Source of the DNA: Helicoverpa zea
Lineage: Eukaryota > Arthropoda > Insecta > Lepidoptera > Noctuidae
DNA length: 64,000 nt
Assembly: GCF_022581195.2 (NCBI RefSeq)
Contig: NC_061469.1
Span: 8,984,501 to 9,048,500 of the forward strand
Direction: 5' to 3'
The translations under genes and the position numbers were made by a program. The notes under the pieces are model-generated. The model saw only the letters and a list, made by a program, of their open reading frames with translations. It was not told the DNA's origin and made no database searches. The first letter of the stretch is position 1. Every line of letters begins with the position of its first letter. Shown in pieces: positions 38,201 through 50,200 of the stretch.

Positions 38201-41200
38201 CAGCGCCAGCCGAGTCGCTGTACCCAGTGCTGGACAGCCTCAACCAGCTGGGCGAGGTGCCCTGGGTCATCAACCAGCGCATACTCGACCTGCAGATACA
38301 GATATTTAGGTGAGTCTAGTGTAGGTTGAATTAGTTGGGGCTCCTGGTGTCTGGAGTCTTGGTGTCGAGACTCTTAGTGTCTGGACGCATGGTGTCTGGC
38401 CTCTTGGTGTCGAGACTCTTATTGTCTGGACGCTTGGTGTCTGGCCTCCTGGTGTCGAGACTCCTGACGTCTGGGATCCTGGTGTCTGGACTTTTGGTGT
38501 CGAAAGTCCTGACGTCTAGAATCCTGGTGTCTGGACGGAATTATTTTTTTGGAGGGAAAAAAATTAAATAATTAACCTCCCATGAGCGCTGCCCTTATGG
38601 GTGCAGCGTGAGAGAGTGTCAGACTTACAAAAACCCACCTTTTTTATTTTCTGGAAGTCTTACAAGAGCATTGTCTTATAATAAAACTATATTTATGTAC
38701 AGAGACGGCGGCGACAAGAAGCTAGACATAGCTCCTCCATCATCCCGATTAGACACGTCTCAGTTCGGCAGCGCGAGTGACGCGGCGAGCACGTTCAAGC
38801 GCCGCGTGGCCATCAACCGCGCCCGTGCTGAGATGCACTCGCTTTGGTGCGATGCCTTGTATAAGCTGTCACTTGCTAACCATTATAGGTATGTTTTTAA
38901 TTATAGAAGTGCTTGTTATGTTGGTTATTATTTATATGTATTTGATGTGATGCTGTTTTCAGCATAATAAATTAATTGTATATTCTCAAATAAAGTTTTA
39001 CATTAATAAGACGGCTGCGGGCCGTGGCTAGCGGCCCTGTCCCGTGCCACTGTCGCGTAGCATATGGTTGATTTCGGTCAACAACGCGTACAGATTGTTG
39101 TGGGCGCGTTAAGATTGATGTTTCCATAAATTGTCTCACAACTATAGCAGCCACTACACTGCTTGGAAAAGTCGATCAGAGCTAATAACGAATTAGCATA
39201 AGCGAGACTTAACCGGTTGGTTGGTGTAAGTCGAAATGCCCCTCCACACTCGTCATAATTCCTATCGTGTGAAGGTCTTGCTTATATGATTTAGCTAAAC
39301 TGTTGATAATATTGATTAAGCGAAAATTAAAAGTTTCCATTTAATATATTTCTAATTTACACATTACAACCAACCAATCGTTCCCCTTCCAGAGACTCGA
39401 CATTCTGGCTGCCCCACAACCTCGACTTCCGCGGTCGCGTATACGCTTGCGGGCCGCACGTGTCGGCGCTGGGCGCGGACGCCCAGAGGGCGCTGCTGAC
39501 GTTTGCCAAGCGCCGCCCGCTCGGACCCAGGGGACTGCGCTGGCTGAAGCTCCATGCTGTTAACCTTACTGGCACTATGAAGAAGAGTACTGTTGATGAG
39601 AGGTAGGTTAGCTTTCTGATTGTTAGGGTTTTTGTAATATTCCGTCTAGATAAGATCGTGTTGCACACGCTTGGAACGACACTCATTCGTCCTGATATAG
39701 CGTTTGTCATCAAGAATTCGCTCGGACGGCATGGACAGTGACTACTTATAACTATATCTTAAGTGGGTGATAGACGAGCATACTTAAAGTACGCGGTTTT
39801 TAAGATCGCGAACTCGGCTCGGCTCGACGTAGTGACACACGTGAAGCTTACTCATTATGTATCGCGATGTCTTCGACAGAAGAAGCTTTGTGTTATTTAG
39901 GAATTATATCGTATTACATTTCAGAAGTTTTGAAGTCGTGGTGGCCTAGTGGGTAAAGAACCGACCTCTCGAGTAGGAGGGCGCGGGTTCGATTCCAGGT
40001 CAGGCAAGCAAGTACCAATGCAACTTTTCAAGTTTGTATGTACTTTCTAAGTATATCTTAGACACCAATGACTGTGTTTCGGATGGCACGTTAAACTGTA
40101 GGTCCCGGCTGGCATTGAACATCCTTGGCAGTCGTTACGGGTAGTCAGAAGCCAGTAAGTCTGACACCAGTCTAACCAAGGGGTATCGGGTTGCCCGGGT
40201 ATCTGGGTTGAGGAGGTCAGATAGGCAGTCGCTTCTTGTAAAGCACTGGTACTCAGCTGAATCCGGTTAGACTGGAAGCCGACCCCAACATAGTTTGGGA
40301 AAAGGCTCGGAGGATGATCGTATTAAGTGGGTGATAGACGAGCATACTTAAAGTACGCGGTTTTTAAGATCGCGAACTCGGCTCGGCTCGACGTAGTGAC
40401 ACACGTGAAGCTTACTCATTATGTATCGCGATGTCTTCGACAGAAGAAGCTTTGTGTTATTTAGGAATTATATCGTATTACATTTCAGAAGTTTTGAAGT
40501 CGTGGTGGCCTAGTGGGTAAAGAACCGACCTCTCGAGTAGGAGGGCGCGGGTTCGATTCCAGGTCAGGCAAGCAAGTACCAATGCAACTTTTCAAGTTTG
40601 TATGTACTTTCTAAGTATATCTTAGACACCAATGACTGTGTTTCGGATGGCACGTTAAACTGTAGGTCCCGGCTGGCATTGAACATCCTTGGCAGTCGTT
40701 ACGGGTAGTCAGAAGCCAGTAAGTCTGACACCAGTCTAACCAAGGGGTATCGGGTTGCCCGGGTATCTGGGTTGAGGAGGTCAGATAGGCAGTCGCTTCT
40801 TGTAAAGCACTGGTACTCAGCTGAATCCGGTTAGACTGGAAGCCGACCCCAACATAGTTTGGGAAAAGGCTCGGAGGATGATCGTATTACATTTCAAAAA
40901 CTAAAAACAATAGACAAAGGCGAAAAGTGTGGGTTAAGAACTGGCTTACAAAAAGAGAGCGTTTATCCCATGTAAATTTAGTAAGAGAGTTACGTGAAGA
41001 GAAGGAAGCTTCAAATATTTGTCTTTGTACTCGTTGCTTCTAATTTTCCAAAGACAAGGGTTATTTCGGAAAGCTTCTATAAATTCCGTTAGCAGTTCAT
41101 GCGAATAAGTTCGAAAATCACACATTTTGAGAAATTTATGAATCAAAATTAACAAAAATTGCAATTCAAACAAGCGTGCGTGTCCACGGACTGGCGAAAC

Positions 41201-44200
41201 AAAATGGCGGCTCGCGGCTCGCAGTGCTGCCACACGTACGAGCCAAGACGAGCTACGAGCAAAATTTCAAACCGGTTGGATCGCCGACGAACTTACTCGA
41301 CGGTTTTAAAGTACGCGTACTTAGGGTGACACACGAGCGAAAAAGGTCGTCGAGCCATAAGTACGCGTACTTGCTCGCCCGTCTATCACCCCCTTTAGTG
41401 CATGGATTTGAAACGTATCAAATACCTAATCAAAAAATACAGTCCAAAACTGACAGAAGAAGAAATTACAATGATCATAGATAAAAAGATTTTCAGCAAA
41501 AATCTAACATAAAATATAATGTCTGCATTGTACGCTGTTTATACCTTTGGCATTAGTTAAGATAAAGTTACACTACTTTTGCTTCTCTCCGAATAATTCC
41601 CATCTGCTGGACGATTTTTGAAATGTTTATAATATTCCCCAGACTGGCATACGCCGACAGCATACTGCCCAAGATCCTGGACTCAGCAGACCGGCCGCTG
41701 CAGGGCGAGCGCTGGTGGGCGCAGTCCGAGGAGCCCTGGCAGACCCTCGCCTGCTGCATGGAGATAGCTAATGCTGTCAGGTCTCCCAACCCTGAGGGTA
41801 AGTAAACTAACGACCTCTGTGGCGCAAAGGTCACCAAGCCGGACTGCCGAACCTGAGGTCCCGGGTTCGATTCCCGGTTCGGTCGATATTTGTGTGATGA
41901 GCATGCTTGTTGGCCGTGGTCTGGGTGTTACTATATGTATTTATAAATATGTATATATGTAGCTATATGTAGTTTATCAGTTGTGTTAGCACCCATAACA
42001 CAAGTTAATAAATAACTTACCATGGGGCTAACCGACCGTGTGTGAAAAGGTGTCGCGACATTATTTATTTATTATTTATTTATTTATTTATAACTGTACG
42101 ACAGGAATCCAACGGAACAAGGAATTTATGTACATTTTAATTAAAGATAACTTTCGGGACAGATGCATCTAGGTTGACTATACGAAATACCTATGCGAAA
42201 ACCCTGCAGATATTTTATTTTATTATGTTAGGGAAAAACAAACAACTGTACATTGTTTCTTATATCTAGGTTTACAATAAAATTAGGTTAACGTACAGTC
42301 AACGACGTTTCCACATATTACAGTCGGATTAGGACATGCATACAAGTATGGATGAACAAACTTTATACTAATTTATATAGTGCTAGTGTGTTAACTAATT
42401 CTTTTTTAAATACATTATGAGATAAGGCAAAAATATCTATATTTACAAAATGTTGGTTATACAACTTAACTAATCTATGTAGAGGCGCCCGCACACCCGC
42501 ATTTGTACGACAGGTAGTCGTAGCAAAGACCGGGTAAGCGCGTACCCCTCGTCTTATTACTGTTCGAGGCACGACATAACACAAATTATTTACAAGTTCA
42601 GGGCAATCAAACCTGTTATGTATCAGTCCACGGAGCATCATGGCTTGAAGTAAGAGACGCCTGGAGTGTAGCGTTAATAATTTAAACTTCTGCAGTGACT
42701 CATCATACGGCAGACGCCCCAACCGACACTTAAACTGTACAGCTTTCAGAAACTTGCGCTGAATTCTTTCCAATGCTTGGTCGTATTTTGCGTAATACGG
42801 GTCCCATATCATACACGCATACTCTACTTGTGGCCGTATCAAAAAGTTGAAAAGATGTAGATATGTGGCTGGTCGTTTGAAATTCGAAGAGGACCTCATA
42901 ACAAAACTATACATTTGAAAGGCTTTGGCTACAATTTTTTCGATGTGTAAATTAAGGTGGAGTTTGCTGTCTAAAAGCACTCCCAGGTCACAAATTTGAG
43001 TTTCCTTTTGAAGTAGTTCACCACAAAGATTATAATTATAGTTGATAATTTGTTTGGTTTTGGAGAAAGGTACATGTTTACATTTTGTGATGCTTAATTC
43101 TAGCTTGTTTTCAATACAGTAGTTAGATAACCTATTAAGATCATCTTGAAGAAGGTAGCAGTCATTGATGGATGTAATTTTTTTAAATATCTTGAGGTCA
43201 TCAGCATATAACAGAAAGTTACAATTCTTAAAACAGCTACAGATATCATTAATGTAAATGATGAACATTAGAGGACCCAAAATTGATCCCTGTGGAACTC
43301 CTGATGTTGCCAAGTATGTATTAGAATGGTACCCGTTTGTTACTATAGTTTGACTGCGGTTACTAATGTATGACATGAACCAGCGCAATAAGTTGCCCCT
43401 TATGCCGTTGAATGAAATTTTGCTCAAAAGTATTTTATGATCGACTCTATCAAAAGCCTTTCTGAAATCAGTATAAATAGTGTCCGTTTGGGCTCTAGCG
43501 TCTATATTTTTAAACAAGTGGGAAGTAAAAATCATCAAGTTGGTAACTGTACTTTTGCGTTTCACAAAACCATGTTGCTCCGAAATTATACAATTTTGAA
43601 CGAATGGATATATCTCATGGTGAACAAGTTTTTCAAATACTTTAGCTAATGAACACAGAAGAGAAATTGGCCGATAATTTTCAATGTTTTGTCTGGGACC
43701 TCCTTTATAGACGGGGACAATATTAGCCTTTTTCCAGACAGAAGGGAACGAACCATTGCTGATACACTGATTAAAGATTTTATATAGAGGTTTGCATAAT
43801 GTATTTGCTGACCATTTCAAAAAACATGGGGGTATGCCATCCGGTCCAGGTCCCTTATTTATGTCAAGCATCTGTAGTTGTTTACAAATTAACGATAGGC
43901 TGAAATGTAAGTTACAGAGAGATGTATTGTTAACATCAGACTGATCTGGGCCTGGACTCCAGTTTGGTGTTAGACTAGATGGTTCATAGACAGACTGGAA
44001 AAAGGATGAGAAGAGGTTGCATATTCTAATAGGGTCACTGGTTGTTTCATCTTTGTAGTACATTTTGGACGGAATACCGGATTTGCCTTTGCGACCAGCA
44101 ATGTACGCCCAGAAGTGTTTGACATTTTTGGGAATACCATCCTCAACACTATTCATGTAGGTACGGTAACATTTGATACACTCTGATTTAAAGCGTTCTC

Positions 44201-47200
44201 TATATAGAGCGAATATTTCATAATCGGAAATATTTTGGTATGTTTTCCATTTCGTCCATGCTTTTTTCTTATAGTTAAAAATATGTATAAGCGACTTGGA
44301 AAACCAGACAGGGAATTTAGAATTTTTAGGTTTAGAGAGCGGGACCCGGTTCTTGATTATACCATACAAGTGATCATAGAAGACTTCAACATTTTTTTCC
44401 GGTGTTCCCTCTCCCAATTCTAAGTCCCAATCAATTTTATCAATGTCCTTATTAATAAGAATGTAGTCAGCCTTACGGAAATTATATCTAGGCGTGCTTA
44501 GAGGACGTAAGCGAGTTAATTTTATATTAAGTGAAAGGAGAGTGTAAAATGGAGGATGGTGATTGTCCGCTTGGACCAAGTCCTGTTTAGGTTTGTACAC
44601 AAAGCAGTTAGTATTAGCGATTAGAAGGTCCAAGGTTCGTCCATATGTATTCGTTAGATGATTATATTGCAGAACATCGTGAACAGTCATAAAGTTCCTT
44701 AGGCGATTACAGATTGCAGAATTGCCCGTGCAAGTAAAAGAGTTAAAATCAGAATGAGGTCTCATCCAATTGGCCATCGGAATGTTATAATCCCCGAGTG
44801 ACAACACATTATCAAAGTTACCTGAATTAATTAAATTATCCATTAGATCAAAATGCATGTTATAAACTGCGAGTTGAGAATTATTCGGAATATACACAGC
44901 ACTGATAAGAGTTTGAGCAGTATTATTATGACTATATAGGTATTGTTATAACTACTTGTTCAAAGTGTTTTTCGACAAAATTTTGTGACTGAAACGAAAC
45001 ACAAACAGGGTTATATTTTCGTAATACAGCAACTAACACACCACCCCCATCACGTTTACCAGTTGCGGTTCTGTTACGATCACAGCGAAAGACAACGTAG
45101 CGATCATCAATGAATTCGCTGTTGCTTATTGTGGGAATTAACCATGTTTCCGTTAAAATAACAACATCGAAGCTATTATTATACTTAATATACTCATATA
45201 AAGTGTGTTCAGTTTTGTGCGTAAACCCCTAGTATTCTGATAATATATGCAAAAATCAGTATTGTTAGCAGCCATCGTAATACATCGTACTCAAGTATTA
45301 ATATTAAAACTAAGAAATTAGTTGGTTAACTAATATTGCTAGTCGTAATTTTACATAAATCGTTTTTGGTTTTAATGGCTATGGTAGGAGAGGTTTCACA
45401 TCGTTTAGCAAGGATAGTAGAGTGTTTGACCCATACAAACTTGTAATTATATTTCTTAGCCACCTCGCGTGTCTCTCGCAGCAGTTGTTTTTTATGGAGA
45501 GTCAAGTGCTCGTTCACATATACAGTACGGGGTGCACCTAGAATGCCTAAGTCAGTCGAGATGACACCTTTTTTGAGTCGGTAGGCGCTTAGTATATTGT
45601 CTCTTAGATAACGTGTCTTAAACTTAGCGATTATATTTTTAGGCCTTTCGCTAGACGCCGCATGAGGCACTCTATGTATGGCAGTAATTTCCTCACGTGG
45701 TATAGCCAAATCAATCTTTTTGCCGATTTCTTCCAAAATAGAGAATAAATTTTCCTCCCGCCGTTCCGGAACATTAGATATCTCCAAGTTACACTCTCTA
45801 GCTTGCTGCTCCAAGTAGTCTATTTTGGCTTCAAGGGTTTTTATCTCGCATCGAAGTGGAGTACTTTCTTCCAAGCTTTGAAATTTCTTCTGACAGTCGT
45901 CATATTGGTTTGAGATGAACTGGCAAGATGATTTAATTTCAGAAACCTCCTCAGTCAACTTAGACACGGTTGCTTTGATTGAGATATTTTCAGAGCGAAG
46001 ACAGTCCATTTCTTTCTTTATTTCATTCATGTACGTCTCTAAGTCGCCCCTTATACTTTTTATATTGTCATTAATAACTAATAAGTTAGCATCTAAACTG
46101 GCCTTCCATTCACTTAGAGTTTTCGTCAGATTTGCATCCATAGTAGCTATTTGTTCAGCGTGTTCGCACTCCGGCTGCTTACGTTTACGATTCGCACCAG
46201 TCACCTCATATTCCGATGGTGTTTTAGATATTTTTGCTAAGTCCGGCTCTGAAGTCGATTGCTCCGATCGCAGTACAGCTTTAGGTGGCGTTCTTTTCGG
46301 ATTGAACATTATCGTAAGTTCTTTTAAATCTCTATATAGCAATAAGCAATAAGTTGCGAGAGCTATTAACTTTTCTGTAGGCGTTACGATTAAGCAACAG
46401 CGAGCGGTGCAGTGACGTAGCAGAGCGCGCAACACAGTAGTCAATTTCGATGCGCTGTGACTCACCTCGGTGGCGCGCGTGGTGGGGTCGCTTACCGCGA
46501 ATCCAGGCGTCCTCGGTTCGAATCCGGGTGGGAAGCAGTTGAGGTTGCAGCGCACAAAAGCTATCTGTTTCTTTCTTGGACAGCCCACTGGGCGGGACCA
46601 GTCCTAACAAACTCTTCAAGAGTAAACGAGAAATGGATTTTAACTTAAACAGCCAATCACAAATTAACACCTTAAATAAACGGTTAGCACGTCCACACTG
46701 TACTCAGTCACAGAACGGTGATATGATATTTCATCATCAGATCAGATATGGTCAGATCAGATATGGTATTTCTTATTCGCATGACAGGTATAACTGCACT
46801 AGAAATATTTTAGAAATATTTATTTGATGTATTTGCCATCAAGTTAGCGAAAAGTGTATGACAGAAACAATAATCATGATATTTACAGATAAGTCAAACA
46901 TAATAGACGTGACGAACACGACATATTCTACAAAAAAAAAAAAAAAAACACCAATTCCAACCTACTCAACTTTCTTCTCTCCTACAGAATATCTATGCGG
47001 CTTCCCAGTGCACCAGGACGGGTCGTGCAACGGTCTGCAGCACTACGCGGCGCTGGGCGGCGACGCGGCCGGCGCAGCCGCCGTCAACCTCGCGCCGCAT
47101 GACAGGCCGCAGGACGTGTACAGCGCTGTGGCTGCACTCGTATGTATTATGTGCTGAAAAGTCTATTGTTTAAGTAATTAGTCTTTTGGATAAACTTAAA

Positions 47201-50200
47201 ATATTGAACACAGATTTCTTCTTGACCAAAATTTTGGTCTCGGTTTCGCTCAAAATTCTAGTTTCCCCTTTTCAGACAAAATACAGTCATTCTTGTGCAT
47301 CAACTCCGCAGTTACCTTAGGCCTCCAACTCATTTTACCCCTGCCCATTATATAGTGAAATAGCTGTTTTTTCGTAGTCTCACGCGCGCCCCGTGGGAAC
47401 TACTGCTCGTACCCAGACAAAATATAGCCTTAGAATTATAATTATAGAATTTTTGAAATTGATTCATTAGTTTCGGAGCATTTAGAGTACAAACCAAACA
47501 AAGAAACAAGAAAAAGTCCTCAATTATTTAATATAGATAGGGTTTAAAAAACATTTAAAGAACACCCATCCAGCTCAAATACTTGTAGTTTGCATTTTAA
47601 TATAACGCAATATTTCCCCAGGTGGAAGAGATGCGAGCCCGCGACGCGGCGGCAGGCGTCCCCGCGGCCGCCATACTGGAGAACTTCGTGCGGCGCAAGG
47701 TCATCAAGCAGACTGTCATGACCACTGTCTACGGCGTCACCAAGTTCGGCGCCAGGCTGCAGATCGCTAAACAGCTTAAAGGTAAGCTTAAATAAATAGG
47801 CTAGTGTAGTCCTTATTAAGTATTCCATGCAGTGCAGTTACATGCGCTTAAATTTTAGTATTTGTTAGTGAAAATTGACATTATTTTTTTACTTATGTTA
47901 GATACATGAATCAGGATTAATATAGATCTCGTCTAATATACTTGCCTTTGAACTTTCTTACCGGGTCTTCTTTATAAGACTCACTCCTTAGAACCGTTTA
48001 CCTAGTGATTGATATTTCGTTAGAACCTGTAATAGGTCTTAATGAAATAAAACACATTTTGTAATATTAATCCGTATTCATCATCATCATCGACAATTTT
48101 ATGCAATTTCAGTTAGAATTTTATAAGGACCGTGACTAATATTTTTACGTTCTGTTCAGATATAGACGAGTTTCCGAAGGAGCACGTATGGTCGTGCTCT
48201 CAGTACCTGACGACGAAGACATTCGACAGTCTGCGCGAGATGTTCACCTCCACCAAGCTTATACAGGACTGGTTCACCGACTGCGCCAAGTTAGTATTAT
48301 TACTTTCCATAGAAATAGTGCTTACAATTTAAATCTAGTACATTATATTTTGGCACACGCATACTGGGATGCGTAGATTTAATAGCTTGCCAAACAACAG
48401 TGAAACTTATTTCGTACGAATACGATATAAATTGCTTCAAATTGAATTAGAAAGATATTCTGACGCGGTATCTTATATGGCTTTTTCCCACGGAGGAAGG
48501 AAAGATAAGCGAAGATGACATAAAGCAAGTAGACTAACGAAAACGATCAGTTACCAGTGAAGTAACGGGGCGTTCAGGTTTCTTGAGACATTTGTCAAAG
48601 ATTGGACTTCATTGATTGGTGATTTGTTTCGAAGGCGTATGAGGGCGGAGCCCGTAACGTTCCCCGTCTCCTAAATACCCGCATTCCGGTGACGCTACTT
48701 ATGAAATTTTGCGTTGCCTTCATCTTCGCTAGTCACTTTGTTCACCATGGTTTTGGCCCTTTGTTTTAATTAAGTTTGTTCACATGTACTGCCTTCTAAG
48801 GGTATTTCATCATTGGCTTTCATCCTCAGACTGATATCAGCGGTATGCGGCGAGAGCGTGGAGTGGGTGACGCCGCTGGGGCTGCCGGTGGTGCAGCCCT
48901 ACTACCGCCGGGCTCCGCCCACCGCCAGCCACTACCGGCCCTCGCTCGACCAGCAGCAGTAAGTTATATTTACGATTACCCCTTAGTAATATTGAAATGT
49001 GATCATCGAAATGTAAACTTTATTTTCATGCCGCTAAGTTACATTCTAATTGGTCGCCTCAAAATACCCTGCCTGCCTGAAACACAAAACTACCTAGTTA
49101 AGAGTTGTATTTATTTTGGGGAAGATGCAATATTTAAGTACACTGTGAAGTTTCCGGAAATAAACTGTTATTTATAAAACTATTTAACTATTTACCCTGA
49201 CCTTCCGTAAATGGGTACTGGATTGGACGTCTCCTTAAATCTGCGCAGTAAACGGTACTACAACGTGCCGGCTGCAGCTGGCGAGTATTCCTGCTGTCGT
49301 CCGGCATAAATTTCTTGCTTATACACTCCGGTGACATACGCTAGGTATTATGTCTTCGGCACTGTGTAATATATCCTTAATATATAGCGTGAAATTCTAT
49401 CTGACCCAACACTACACTATAAGAATAATCTTAAATGTATAATTTTTAACATAATCAACTCTACATTCCAGGCGTCCATGCACGATGAAGCAGCGCAACG
49501 CGTTCCCGCCCAACTTCATCCACTCGTTAGACTCGTCGCACATGATGCTGACGGGGCTGCACTGCGCCGCCGACGCCGTCACCTTCGTGTCCGTGCACGA
49601 CTGCTTCTGGACGCATCCCGATACCGTCGACCAGATGAACAAGGTATGATATATATAATGTTTACTTCAATGTAAATTTTTGGTTAAGTAACAGCCGCAC
49701 GTATCCATCGATCACAAGGTTAAGCTACATTTGGTGCGGTTGGTCCGTGGATGTGTGAGGGTCGTATCATGACTAGTTACTCAGCTGCAGCTAGACTCAA
49801 AGCCAAAGTTAAAAAACTGTTCCCAATACAGTTCAATATAACACATGATAATCCTCTTAACTCTATCCCAATTTTATTTTGGGGTCGATATCACAGGTAG
49901 GTAGATATAAAAGCCGGTACCCGTATAGCTTCTCGCATTTTGAACTTCAATGCATCCATGGATATAATAACATAACATAGGAATTTAGAAAGCGTCGAGT
50001 TAAAGAGACATAAAAATCATCAATATATTTTCTAATTGTGAACCATTTTATTTTTCAGATCTGCCGTGAACAGTTTGTCGCCTTACACTCACAACCGATC
50101 CTGGAAGATTTATCTGAATTTCTACTGAAGCGATATAGTTACGATGAAAGGTAAGTCTTAATATAATTCAATACTAAAACTACAACCGATTTATTAAAAC

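Larger units (their letters stand above)
39762..41394. mobile_element. PIF/Harbinger-like relic with nested SINE and tandem duplication
   Basis: Inverted ends AGTGGGTGATAGACG (left) and AGGGGGTGATAGACG (right, read in reverse) are flanked by TTA on each side. Their shared subterminal word is AAGTACGCG. The element fills POLRMT intron 16 almost completely. A SINE inserted at CGTATTACATTTCA, and the left part plus SINE was then duplicated in tandem with a period of 564 bp. Without these additions the element would be near 0.7 kb. Confidence 0.72.

Noticed and set aside
38335..38571. Open frame of LVSG/LVSR repeats
   Set aside because: It is the translation of a 15-bp minisatellite located in an intron immediately after the exon-14 donor.
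46310..46588. N-terminal extension of the LINE ORF1
   Set aside because: This part reads through a tRNA-like SINE sequence. The conserved-looking protein starts at ATG 46309.
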